A stretch of DNA of 36,091 nt, from the NCBI GenBank assembly GCA_022826865.1, contig JAJDUC010000125.1, positions 1 through 36,091 of the forward strand, written 5' to 3'. The stretch is from Anaerolineae bacterium (GTDB lineage Bacteria; Chloroflexota; Anaerolineae; Aggregatilineales; Phototrophicaceae). The notes below the pieces were generated by a model. That model saw only the letters and a list, made by a program, of their open reading frames with translations. It searched no databases and was not told the origin of the DNA. A program made the position numbers and the translations under genes. This document shows positions 16,010 through 23,806 of this stretch, piece after piece; the stretch's first letter is position 1, and each line of letters begins with the position of its first letter.

Positions 16010-16666
16010 CTAGTTTGGTGGACGGAAATCCTGCAGATCCACGCCTGTCAGCTCGCGGAAGGCCTTGAGCAAGTAGGCGTTCTGCTGCGCTTTCTGGTCT
16101 TCGTAGTCGGACGGGTGCACCATCTTGCCAAGCTCATCCGCCTCATAGCCATTGGCTTGCGCCGCGGCCTCGACCTGGGGCGACCAATAGGGGTCTTTGC
16201 CTTGGAACACCTCATGTGATTCAAGCACGGCGAAGATCCATCCGATCGAATCCCCGGTGTATTCAAAGCTGCGGTACATCGCGGGCGGCAGCGAAATCAT
16301 ATCCCACTGGTTCAGCAGGAATTCGCCTTCGACCGATTCTGGATCGTCCTCATTGCCCCAATAGAAAGTCCAGGGACCGGAAAGGATAAAGAAGGACTCG
16401 ACGTAATCATGTGTATGCCAAGCCGGACCACAGCCGGGCGGCGCCCAGACCATGCCGATCTGATAGCGGTGCGGCTCGGTGATGGCGCGCTGAATACTGT
16501 AGTCCGGGTTCTCCGAGGCCGTATCGCCGATCACGGCGTAGTTCATGCGCATGTGCCCGGGCAGCATGCTGTCAATGAACATGATCGGGATGCCCTTCCG
16601 CTTGAGTTCGTCGAAGCGCATCACCCGCGCCGCCATGCTCTCCTGCGTCTGTTTTGGATATTCCAT
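16010..16666 (-). CDS. Cupin-domain protein
   Basis: 218 residues with one cupin barrel at about 70-165. Motif 1 is WHTHDYVESFFILSG with the metal-binding His-x-His and Glu; motif 2 is QWDMISLPPAMYRSFEY, where the usual His is replaced. The C-terminal ~50 residues are helical. Cupins of this type may be dioxygenases, isomerases or binding proteins; the missing motif-2 His weakens a dioxygenase reading. GAGAG lies 6 bases upstream of ATG 16666. It is the first gene of the operon that continues with the MetE-like and HpsN-like genes. Confidence 0.88.
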   Translation of the reverse strand: MEYPKQTQESMAARVMRFDELKRKGIPIMFIDSMLPGHMRMNYAVIGDTASENPDYSIQRAITEPHRYQIGMVWAPPGCGPAWHTHDYVESFFILSGPWTFYWGNEDDPESVEGEFLLNQWDMISLPPAMYRSFEYTGDSIGWIFAVLESHEVFQGKDPYWSPQVEAAAQANGYEADELGKMVHPSDYEDQKAQQNAYLLKAFRELTGVDLQDFRPPN

Positions 16667-16735
16667 TCTGTGCTCTCGAGTGAATTGGTATCGGTAGAAG
16701 TTTGCGGAGTAGCCTACTGAAAAGCCGGGGCTTTG

Positions 16736-17530
16736 TCAATCAGAGGCCCTTGGGGCTGCGCGCGCCGCGCCTGGCTTGCGCGCAACGATCAGGGTGGAGA
16801 AGTTGAACGGCCAGGGCAGCAGCCGTTTCAGCATGCCGCCGAGCGCGGTCGCCAATGCGCTCGTCCGGTAGTAACCGGGCGCGCGGAAAACGCCGCCCAA
16901 TCCCCAAAGCGTGAATTCGTGGCTGGTCGCCTGCGCCAGCGCCACTTCAAAGCCTGCGGCCGAAACCAGATCCTCGAGCTCGCGGCGGGTGTAGGCGCTT
17001 TCGTAAAAGCCCTCATCCGTTAGAGCCGCGCCACGCTGGAGCTTGCGGCGGATTTGCAGCGCTCGATGAAGCAAGTTGGGATAAGGTATGGTCAGAATAA
17101 GCACGCCACCGGGTTTCACAACGCGATGCGCTTCCAGGAGCGCCGGCAGCATCCCGTGTTCAAAATGCTCCAGCACGCCAAAGGACAAATAACTGCCGAA
17201 GCAATCGTCTGGGAAAGGCAAATGGTGCACATCCCCGGCCGACAGCGGCAGCGAGGGATCATATTGCCGGGAATCGCGCAGCGCGTTGAAGGCATAATCC
17301 AGGCCCTGCGCCTTGTATCCATGTTCGCGCAGCGTGATGACAACCGCGCTCATGCCGCTGCCCGCTTCGAGATGCAGGTCCTCCCGGGAAAGAAACGGAA
17401 GATAAGCGCGAATCGTCTCCTGCGAGCGCGCATAATTGATCGCTTCCAACTCGGCTTCGATGGACGCGCCGGCCCAGATGTCTTCCCAGGCGGCGCGTGT
17501 GCTTTCGTAGATGTCTTTCTTCGCTGTCAT
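16736..17530 (-). CDS. Class I SAM-dependent methyltransferase
   Basis: 264 residues. Motif I is LHLEAGSGMSAVVITLREHG, with acidic LDYAFNAL following, DVHHLPFPDDCFGSYLSFGV then LEHFEH (motif II region) and AHRVVKPGGVLILTIPYP (motif III). The order and wording match small-molecule or lipid/quinone methyltransferases of the Methyltransf_11 type; the acceptor is unknown. The start at ATG 17530 is supported by GGCGGA just upstream. The frame runs to 17644, overlapping the FolC-like gene, and is rejected. It lies 86 bases downstream of the FolC-like gene on the same strand and may be cotranscribed. Confidence 0.9.
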   Translation of the reverse strand: MTAKKDIYESTRAAWEDIWAGASIEAELEAINYARSQETIRAYLPFLSREDLHLEAGSGMSAVVITLREHGYKAQGLDYAFNALRDSRQYDPSLPLSAGDVHHLPFPDDCFGSYLSFGVLEHFEHGMLPALLEAHRVVKPGGVLILTIPYPNLLHRALQIRRKLQRGAALTDEGFYESAYTRRELEDLVSAAGFEVALAQATSHEFTLWGLGGVFRAPGYYRTSALATALGGMLKRLLPWPFNFSTLIVARKPGAARAAPRASD

Positions 17531-17616
17531 TTTTCCGCCGTCAACCAAGCATTTATTCGCAGAACAGCGCCTGCTCCGTCGATTGGGCGAGACTCGGCGC
17601 GCTGCCATGCCCAGGA

Positions 17617-18969
17617 TCAGATCGCTGTCGTATCCTGATCCCAAATTAACATGGTTTCGCCAACGAGCATCAGCGAAACCGCCAGCAGAATCGTGCCGCT
17701 TTCGCCCGCGCGAGCCCGCGCGAGCTTGAGGGCATGGGTCAAGTCCCCGGTATGATGGACGTCCTCAGCCACATCCCGCGCGGCGCGCAGCGCTTCTTCC
17801 CGCGCCGGGAAACGCGTATTCGGGTTGATATCCGTTTCTGTGATGATCAGCGTCCGGCTGACGGTCGCCATGGCAGCATATACACCGGAATAATCACGGT
17901 CGCGCGGGATGCCGACAATAGCAACCACCGGCCCGCTTAGCCGAGCAGCCAAACTGGCGACAAAAGATTCCGCCGAAGGCACGGTGATCGCGCCGTCAAC
18001 ATAGACCGCTGGATTCTCGGCCAGCTTCTGCACGCGTCCCAGCCATTTAACCGCTCCCAAGCCACGCCTTATGGCCTTGGCGAAAGCCGCGCTTTCGGCT
18101 TGAGCTTCTGCCGGCCGCGCCATCAACTCCACAGCGCGAATGGCCAGAGTCGCATTTTCTACTTGATAACGGCCGAGCAGCGGCAAATCCAGCTCGCCGT
18201 AAGGCGGAAGCTGGATGCGTTGGCCGGCGGACAGATCGGCGATATGGCGCGCCTGGTCCGCAGCCGGCAGAAATGTCAAACTCGCCTTCTGTCTCGCCGC
18301 CTCCCTCCGCAGCTCGGCTCGCGCTTCTTCATCTTGTGGCAAGCTCAGGGCGACTCCGTGCGGATTGATGATACCGGCTTTGTGCCAGGCGATGCGCTGT
18401 ACGGTATCGCCCAAGAGCGCCCGGTGTTCCAGCATGATTGGCGCGAAGACGGCCAGCTTGTTGGGAACAAGCGCAATGTCGTCGAAGCGTCCGCCACGCC
18501 CAACCTCGAGGACGGCGACATCAACATCATTTTCATCGAAGTATCGCAAGGCGATGGCCAGGAAAATCCCCTGCGGGCTGATGTATTGTGAGCCGGACAT
18601 GGCTGCAACACAGCTGTCGATGGCCGGCTGCAAGTCATGCAATATCCGCAGGAAATCCGCCGATGGTATCATGCGCCCGTTGATGCGGATTCGCTCGTTC
18701 CAATGGACGAGGTGCGGGCTGGTAAGCATGCCGGCGCGATGACCCAGGGCTTCGAGCAGTTTCGCCATGATAGCGGTGACGGAGCCCTTGCCGCGACTGC
18801 CCGTAACGACGGCGTAATCGCGCGCGGCCGCCAACAGGCCTTCCGCATCCAGCAAACTGCGCGCCGCGGCGGTATCGCGTGTATATTCATCGAGGCCGCG
18901 CGGCGCCTTATCCAGCCGGCGGCGCGTCTGAAATATATAATCGAGCGCCGCTTCCATCGAATCAAACAT
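17617..18969 (-). CDS. Divergent folylpolyglutamate/dihydrofolate synthase-like Mur ligase
   Basis: 450 residues with the complete FolC/Mur-ligase layout: P-loop VVTGSRGKGSVTAIMAKLLE (usual GTNGKGS), AGMLTSPHLVHWNERIRING (usual substrate loop), VAVLEVGRGGRFDDIALVPN (usual LEVGLGGRLDATN), IAWHKAGIINP, and domain 3 from LLGRYQVENATLAIRAVELM. FolC ligates glutamate to folates using ATP. Here several invariant positions deviate, including DGAITVPSAES where FolC has DGAHN, so it may be a FolC paralogue with another substrate. No strong ribosome-binding site stands before ATG 18969; GGGAGG is 14 bases away. It heads a leftward pair with the methyltransferase. Confidence 0.85.
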   Translation of the reverse strand: MFDSMEAALDYIFQTRRRLDKAPRGLDEYTRDTAAARSLLDAEGLLAAARDYAVVTGSRGKGSVTAIMAKLLEALGHRAGMLTSPHLVHWNERIRINGRMIPSADFLRILHDLQPAIDSCVAAMSGSQYISPQGIFLAIALRYFDENDVDVAVLEVGRGGRFDDIALVPNKLAVFAPIMLEHRALLGDTVQRIAWHKAGIINPHGVALSLPQDEEARAELRREAARQKASLTFLPAADQARHIADLSAGQRIQLPPYGELDLPLLGRYQVENATLAIRAVELMARPAEAQAESAAFAKAIRRGLGAVKWLGRVQKLAENPAVYVDGAITVPSAESFVASLAARLSGPVVAIVGIPRDRDYSGVYAAMATVSRTLIITETDINPNTRFPAREEALRAARDVAEDVHHTGDLTHALKLARARAGESGTILLAVSLMLVGETMLIWDQDTTAI

Positions 18970-19173
18970 CGGCGGTTATTCAGCCTCCCGGTATAGAGCC
19001 GCGCAATACTCCATCATTTAACCACAGCCGCGCGGCGGCGGCGAATCCGGGCGCCCGCCCGGCGGCGCCTCAATGTTGGGGGCGCGTGGCGGGAAAGGCA
19101 TTCGGCAATGATTAACACGAGGGCGCCGTCCCCCCTCAAAACCTTGACCAACTGTAGCTTTGCCCTTGTGCTC

Positions 19174-19194
19174 ATCTAGCTCTTTGGGCTAGAT
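19174..19194. promoter_or_regulatory. Palindrome ATCTAGC-N7-GCTAGAT before the flippase gene
   Basis: A perfect 7-bp inverted repeat with 7-base spacer ends 15 bases before the flippase ATG at 19210. No T-run follows, so it is not a normal terminator. It could be an operator or an RNA hairpin near the ribosome-binding site. I see no clear Shine-Dalgarno for the flippase, which makes a structural role possible. Confidence 0.4.
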
Positions 19195-19209
19195 TTCGCT
19201 GCAATACCT

Positions 19210-20739
19210 ATGAAAGAAGCGACGAGCAACTCGGAATCCGCGACCTTGTCCGGCAGCGATGCCCGGCGCGCCGCGCGCAATGTCAGCGCGCTGATGATCG
19301 CAAGCATTATCAGCAAGGGCGCGCTCTATCTATGGCAGATCGCGCTCTCGGCGCTGCTGGGTCCGACCGAATATGGCATCTACGGCACGGTGGGCGGCTT
19401 GATGGCGACGGCCGCTTCCGTCGCCAGTTTCAGCATGGGTTTGATTCTCATCCGCGATGTCGCGCGCGCGCCGGGCAAAGCGGGGGCGTACTGGACCGCC
19501 ATGCTGTTTTCCCAGACCTTGCTGGCTACAGCCGCTTATGTCGGCATGAATGGTTTCGCCCTTGTTTACAGCGAGGCTGTGCGCGCTTTCGTCGCCCTGG
19601 CCGGCATCAACCTCTTCATCGACCTCTTCGGCAATATGGGCTATGACCTGCTGCTGGCGCAAGAGCGCATGGTCAAGACTTCACTGGTCGAGATTGTACA
19701 TATCTTCTTGCGCATTGGCCTGGCGTTTCTGGCGCTGACGGCGGGTTGGGGGTTGCTCGGCGTCTATGTTGCCGCGATTCTGTCCGGGCTGCTCCGCTCC
19801 ATTGTTCTTGTCGGCTTGAATCTGCGCGCCGGCCTTCGCCCTTGTTTTCCGCTTGACCGCGCTATCTGCAAAGCGCTTTTGATCAACAGCGCGCCACTGG
19901 CGCTTGCGGCATTCCTGACCCTGGCCTACAACCACTCCGACAAGCTGCTGACCACCGGTATCCTGGGCGAACGGGTCACCGGTTATTTGACAGCCGCCTT
20001 TGTCATCAATTTTGGCCTGATCGAACTATTCAGCACCGCCGTGCTGGTGGCGGCATACCCATTGCTTTCACGATCCTACGATGACGGCCGCAACGCCTTC
20101 TTCGGCTTCATGATTGAGAAGCTGGCGCTCTATATGATCCTTGTCGGACTGCCTATGGCGCTGAGCATCAGTATCCTCGCAGAACAGATCATCCTTCCCC
20201 TTTTGGGCGCGGCATACGCGCCCAGCGCGGGCATACTGCGCCTCTTGATCTGGTACACCGCGATCACCATATTCGGCAATGTAATCAGCAAAGCCCTGCT
20301 GGTTCAAAATCGGCAGAGGCGACTGCTGCAGATCCGCGCGACCGGCTTGGCGCTCAACATCACGCTGACGGCGATCCTGCTCTTCAACTGGGGCGACCCG
20401 CGTGGCGCGGTCATCGCCTCGATAATCGGCGAGATTCTGGTGGTAACCCTGCTGCTGGCCAGTTTCCGCGCGGTCGGCTGGGATCCCAGGCGCATCGGCG
20501 GCAGCGCTATTCGCCTTCTGCTCATTGGCATACCAACTGCCCTGGCTCTTTTGGGGCTGCGCGAGCAATTCATCGCAATCCCGCTGATTTGTGGCCTCGG
20601 CATTTACACGGCGGGCGTCATCCTTGGTCCGGTCTTGCGCGAAGACGATTGGGATCTGCTTTACCGGTTGACAGCAGCGGCGCCAGGCGGCGCAATTCTA
20701 CTGCGTTTCTGGAAGCGCGATGTCGAATTGAGCTGGTGA
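19210..20739 (+). CDS. Flippase/polysaccharide biosynthesis protein (Wzx-like, MOP superfamily)
   Basis: 509 residues with about 12-14 hydrophobic helices spread over the whole length. The N-terminal part carries the oligosaccharide flippase pattern: ALYLWQIALSALLGPTEYGIYGTVGGLMATA, i.e. LG..EYG in the first loop. The middle has AFLTLAYNHSDKLLTTGILG. The expected role is moving lipid-linked sugar units or polysaccharide precursors across the cytoplasmic membrane. It is followed after 6 bases by a GT4 glycosyltransferase, so the pair is a small surface-polysaccharide unit. No polymerase or sugar-nucleotide genes are adjacent. The start is uncertain because no Shine-Dalgarno is obvious. Confidence 0.92.
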   Translation: MKEATSNSESATLSGSDARRAARNVSALMIASIISKGALYLWQIALSALLGPTEYGIYGTVGGLMATAASVASFSMGLILIRDVARAPGKAGAYWTAMLFSQTLLATAAYVGMNGFALVYSEAVRAFVALAGINLFIDLFGNMGYDLLLAQERMVKTSLVEIVHIFLRIGLAFLALTAGWGLLGVYVAAILSGLLRSIVLVGLNLRAGLRPCFPLDRAICKALLINSAPLALAAFLTLAYNHSDKLLTTGILGERVTGYLTAAFVINFGLIELFSTAVLVAAYPLLSRSYDDGRNAFFGFMIEKLALYMILVGLPMALSISILAEQIILPLLGAAYAPSAGILRLLIWYTAITIFGNVISKALLVQNRQRRLLQIRATGLALNITLTAILLFNWGDPRGAVIASIIGEILVVTLLLASFRAVGWDPRRIGGSAIRLLLIGIPTALALLGLREQFIAIPLICGLGIYTAGVILGPVLREDDWDLLYRLTAAAPGGAILLRFWKRDVELSW

Positions 20740-20745
20740 CGCGGC

Positions 20746-21930
20746 ATGCATATCTTGCAACTGACGCCATATTATCGACCGGCCTATGCCTTTGGCGGCG
20801 TTGTGCGCGCGGTCGAGGGGATGGCCTCATCTCTGGTCGAGCGCGGCCACCAAGTCACAGTTCTAACGACGGACGCTGCCGATCAGCGGAGCCGTCTTGC
20901 CGGCGCCTTGCAAGAAAACATCGACGGCGTCCAGGTCTGGCGATGCCCCAATGTTTCACCTTGGCTGCGCGGCCGCATGAATATTTCCACGCCACGCAGT
21001 ATGAAACGGGCCGCCGAAACGCTTTTGCCCGAGGTTGATCTGCTGCATCTCCATGAGTTTCGCACGGTGGAAAACCTGCTCGTGACGCCGGTGGCACAGC
21101 GCCTTGGCAAACCGATCTTGCTGTCGCCGCACGGTACGCTCAACCTGGATACCGGCCGCGGCCGATTGAAAAGTGTCTGGGATCGCATCTTGAGCCCTAG
21201 CCTTGCGCAAAGAATCGATCATGTCATCGCTCTGACCGAGAATGAAGCCGCGGAAGCCGAGTCGCTGTGGCGGTCATTCGGCGCGCGTGAAAGGGCAACC
21301 CGTTTCAGCGTCATTCCGAATGCGCTGCGCCTCAAGGAATTCTCACAGCTCCCCGGCGCAGAGTCTTTCCGCGCGCGCTACGGCCTGGCAAATGCGCCGA
21401 CAGTCCTCTTCATGGGTCGGCTTCAGGCGCGCAAAGGAGTCGACATTCTGGTTGACGCTTTCCTGGCCGCCGATGTTAAGAAAGCTCGCTTGCTCATCGT
21501 GGGACCGGACGAAGGCATGGGCTCAGCATTGCGGGCTATGGCCGGGGGCGATCCGCGCATTGTGTTCACTGGCTATCTGGATGGGAGCGAACGCCTGGCC
21601 GCGCTGGCGGGGAGCGATGTTTTTGCCTTGCCCGCGACCGGTGAAGGGCAATCGATCGCCCTGCTCGAGGCGATGGCGTCCGGTCTTCCGGTTGTGATAT
21701 CGCCCGGCTGCTATATGGACGAAGTCGACGATCATGGCGCGGGTTTTGTAGCGGAAGCGTCGGTCGAGGCGTTCGCGCTCAAGTTGCGGGAGTTGCTGCG
21801 AGACGGCGAGACCCGGCGGGACATGGGCGCAAAGGCGCGGAGCTTGGTGGCGGAGAAGCACAGTTGGGAATCCGTGGCCGCGGCCTTGGAGAGCGTGTAT
21901 CTGGAGTTGCTTGAAGCCAGCAAAAGCTAA
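20746..21930 (+). CDS. Family 4 glycosyltransferase (GT-B fold)
   Basis: 394 residues. The N-domain opens MHILQLTPYYRPAYAFGG with the Gly-rich acceptor loop, then LVERGHQVTVLTTD. DLLHLHEFRTVENLL and PILLSPHGTLNL are typical of GT4. In the C-domain, TVLFMGRLQARKGVDILVDA and RLLIVGPDEG bind the nucleotide sugar, and GEGQSIALLEAMASGLPVV supplies the E-x7-E catalytic motif. It transfers a sugar from a nucleotide donor to a glycan acceptor; specificity is unknown. It starts 6 bases after the flippase stop and is presumably translated by coupling. Confidence 0.94.
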   Translation: MHILQLTPYYRPAYAFGGVVRAVEGMASSLVERGHQVTVLTTDAADQRSRLAGALQENIDGVQVWRCPNVSPWLRGRMNISTPRSMKRAAETLLPEVDLLHLHEFRTVENLLVTPVAQRLGKPILLSPHGTLNLDTGRGRLKSVWDRILSPSLAQRIDHVIALTENEAAEAESLWRSFGARERATRFSVIPNALRLKEFSQLPGAESFRARYGLANAPTVLFMGRLQARKGVDILVDAFLAADVKKARLLIVGPDEGMGSALRAMAGGDPRIVFTGYLDGSERLAALAGSDVFALPATGEGQSIALLEAMASGLPVVISPGCYMDEVDDHGAGFVAEASVEAFALKLRELLRDGETRRDMGAKARSLVAEKHSWESVAAALESVYLELLEASKS

Positions 21931-21951
21931 ATCAGGCGCAGCCGCAGACCG

Positions 21952-21993
21952 TTGATTTTTCGCCCTGAAATGGTAAAATTGTCAACAAGACAA
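21952..21993 (+). promoter_or_regulatory. Promoter and operator-like palindrome of the Xre-ImmA/MazF unit
   Basis: TTGATT (21952-21957) and TAAAAT (21974-21979) are separated by 16 bases, a good sigma-A promoter. An inverted repeat TTGTC-AACAA-GACAA (21979-21993) overlaps the end of the -10 box and the expected start point, where autorepression by the Xre domain would act. AGGAGG follows at once, then ATG 22004. Confidence 0.65.
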
Positions 21994-22003
21994 GGAGGCT
22001 ATC

Positions 22004-23197
22004 ATGATTGGGGCGCGGCTCAAACAGGCGCGTTTGCTGGCGGGAATGACGCAACGGGGGCTTGCAGAGTCGTTGGGTCAAGCTGGTTACAGCATAACAG
22101 CGGCGGCGATCTCAAAATACGAAAAGGAAAAGAGCTTTCCGACGGCGCAATTCATGTTGTTGGCGAGCGCTGCGCTAGATGTGCCGGGCGCGTATTTTGT
22201 GCATCAGCCTGAGACAGAAGTTCAATGGACGGCATTTCGGCGACATAGCGGATTCGGCAAAAGAAAGCAGGAAGCGGTTAAGGCTTACGCCTCTGATCTC
22301 GCTGAATTGCAGATTGAATTGCATTCCCTGTTGTATCCGAAGGTCTCGCCAAGCTTGCCCAAACCGACTATAGCCAACGAGTTGAATGACGCTGAAAAGA
22401 TCGCTAAACACATCCGGGATTTATGGGATGTTGGAAATCGACCTCTAGACAATCTTGTACAGACGGCTGAGGACCACGGAGTGATAGTAATTGAATGGCA
22501 CGGTGACGATGACAAGTTTGATGGCCTATCAGGCTGGTGCGGCGAAAATCCAGTTACAGTAATCAATGCAAACAGGAGCGCAGATCGCAAGCGGTTCAAT
22601 TTGGCGCATGAGATCGGACACTTGGTGATGGATACATCCCAAGCAAATATGGACGAAGAAAACCTGGCGCATCGTTTTGCTGCGGCGTTTTTGGTTCCGG
22701 CTGAACATGCGATCCACGAACTCGGGCCAGAAAGGCATCGCCTAAGTTGGGGTGAACTGATGTTGCTCAAGAGAAAATACGGCATGAGCATGGCTGCTTG
22801 GATCAGACGCGCTAGAGACCTCAAGATCATATCCGAGCATTATTATGAGGCTCTCAACATTGAAAGGTCCTCACGGGGATGGCGCAGATGCGAACCTGTC
22901 GAGTACTTGGGCGATGAAGAGCCGCTTCAACTCCGGCAGATGGCTCAACGCGCGGTGGCGGAGGGGCTGGTTTCTCCCGATCGAATGACGCGGATCGGAG
23001 TAGATGTTTGGGAACCGGAATCCGAGCAAACTGATTCGGAGCATTTGACCGTTTACGACTTGCTAAAAATGCCCGAAGACGAACGAAATGCTGTGATGGC
23101 GCGAGCGTTCAAATTGGCGGCAGATTACGACTTTGAGATCTTTGAAGCGGACGAATTCTACGAAGACGAGGATTTCGATGACGAAGCGCTCCACTAG
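22004..23197 (+). CDS. Xre-family HTH protein fused to ImmA/IrrE (COG2856) metallopeptidase
   Basis: 397 residues. Residues about 3-62 are a Cro/CI-type helix-turn-helix (LKQARLLAGMTQRGLAESLG, then AAISKYEKEKSFPTAQ). A middle linker leads to a zinc peptidase domain with the HEIGH motif at residues 202-206 (FNLAHEIGHLVMD) and the downstream helix ENLAHRFAAAFLVP that supplies the third ligand. The C-terminal ~80 residues are acidic (FEADEFYEDEDFDDEAL). The last 20 bases overlap the MazF/PemK gene. Such fusions act as repressor-antitoxin or damage-responsive regulators cleaved or activated by the peptidase. A perfect AGGAGG precedes ATG 22004. By eye the gene is less GC-rich than its neighbours, suggesting transfer. 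Confidence 0.93.
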   Translation: MIGARLKQARLLAGMTQRGLAESLGQAGYSITAAAISKYEKEKSFPTAQFMLLASAALDVPGAYFVHQPETEVQWTAFRRHSGFGKRKQEAVKAYASDLAELQIELHSLLYPKVSPSLPKPTIANELNDAEKIAKHIRDLWDVGNRPLDNLVQTAEDHGVIVIEWHGDDDKFDGLSGWCGENPVTVINANRSADRKRFNLAHEIGHLVMDTSQANMDEENLAHRFAAAFLVPAEHAIHELGPERHRLSWGELMLLKRKYGMSMAAWIRRARDLKIISEHYYEALNIERSSRGWRRCEPVEYLGDEEPLQLRQMAQRAVAEGLVSPDRMTRIGVDVWEPESEQTDSEHLTVYDLLKMPEDERNAVMARAFKLAADYDFEIFEADEFYEDEDFDDEALH

Positions 23198-23624
23198 AGT
23201 TCGCGGACCTAGGCGAGGTGAAATATGGCGCGTGAATTTTAATTCACCTCTATCGGCTAAGACTCCTAAGAAATGGGGACCTAAGGATTTACTTCCCACG
23301 ACGGGCGACGAAATCTTTAAGGTGCGTCCCGCGGTGGTAATGAACGTTGCTGAGCAATGGGATTTGAAGCTCCGAATAGTAGTGCCCGTAACCAAATGGG
23401 ACGAAGATTATGTGACGAACAGCTTCTTCTGGATGGTCAAGATCCCCAAAAGCAAACTGAGCGGATTAGATGAAGATTCCGGCGCCGACACATTTCAAGT
23501 CAAGTCGGTTTCGATTGCGCGCTTTGGTGCAAAGCTCGGCGTTGTGACCAGAGACGAGCTGGACCAGCTCACTGACACAGTCGCTTTCTGCATTGGCGCC
23601 GCTGAAATGAAATCTGGCCAGTAG
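23178..23624 (+). CDS. MazF/PemK-family toxin-like protein
   Basis: 148 residues from ATG 23178, with GAGG 6 bases upstream. The MazF barrel is recognisable: RRGEIWRVNFNSP (strand 1), VRPAVVMNVAEQWDLKLRIVVPVTKW (the RPAVV and VPVT core), FQVKSVSIARFGAKLGVVTRDELDQL (the QVxxVSxxRL-like C-terminal part). MazF toxins are RNases. Here the loop between strands 1 and 2 carries a ~20-residue insert (KKWGPKDLLPTTGDEIF) not present in short MazF. The gene overlaps the Xre-ImmA gene by 20 bases, so the two are one unit. Toxic activity has to be inferred. An upstream in-frame ATG at 23133 is less likely. Confidence 0.88.
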   Translation: MTKRSTRVRGPRRGEIWRVNFNSPLSAKTPKKWGPKDLLPTTGDEIFKVRPAVVMNVAEQWDLKLRIVVPVTKWDEDYVTNSFFWMVKIPKSKLSGLDEDSGADTFQVKSVSIARFGAKLGVVTRDELDQLTDTVAFCIGAAEMKSGQ

Positions 23625-23743
23625 GAGCCAAGCGGAAATACTGCCACGAATTCTAGCATGGCAGCCATTCCAGCGCACCGACGTTATTCTTATCGTCTCC
23701 CGTTATGCTGGTTTAGACGCAGTGCGAGAATCGCCCGTCGCTA

Positions 23744-23783
23744 TACAATAGGGTTTATCTCGCCCGTGATAATGGTCTATCAC
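23744..23783 (+). promoter_or_regulatory. Candidate -10 box and GTGATA palindrome upstream of clpC1
   Basis: TACAAT at 23744-23749 (in TATACAAT) could be a -10 box, but no convincing -35 is seen. GTGATA-N6-TATCAC (23766-23783), a perfect inverted repeat, follows close to the expected start point, 23 bases before the clpC1 ATG. It is not a CIRCE element. It is a candidate operator for an unknown regulator. Confidence 0.45.
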
Positions 23784-23806
23784 CTGTGGCAATATAAGGA
23801 ACAGCC

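Noticed and set aside
23641..23664. CTGCCA-N12-TGGCAG hairpin after the MazF-like gene
   Set aside because: Only six paired bases with a long loop and no T-run; too weak to call a terminator.
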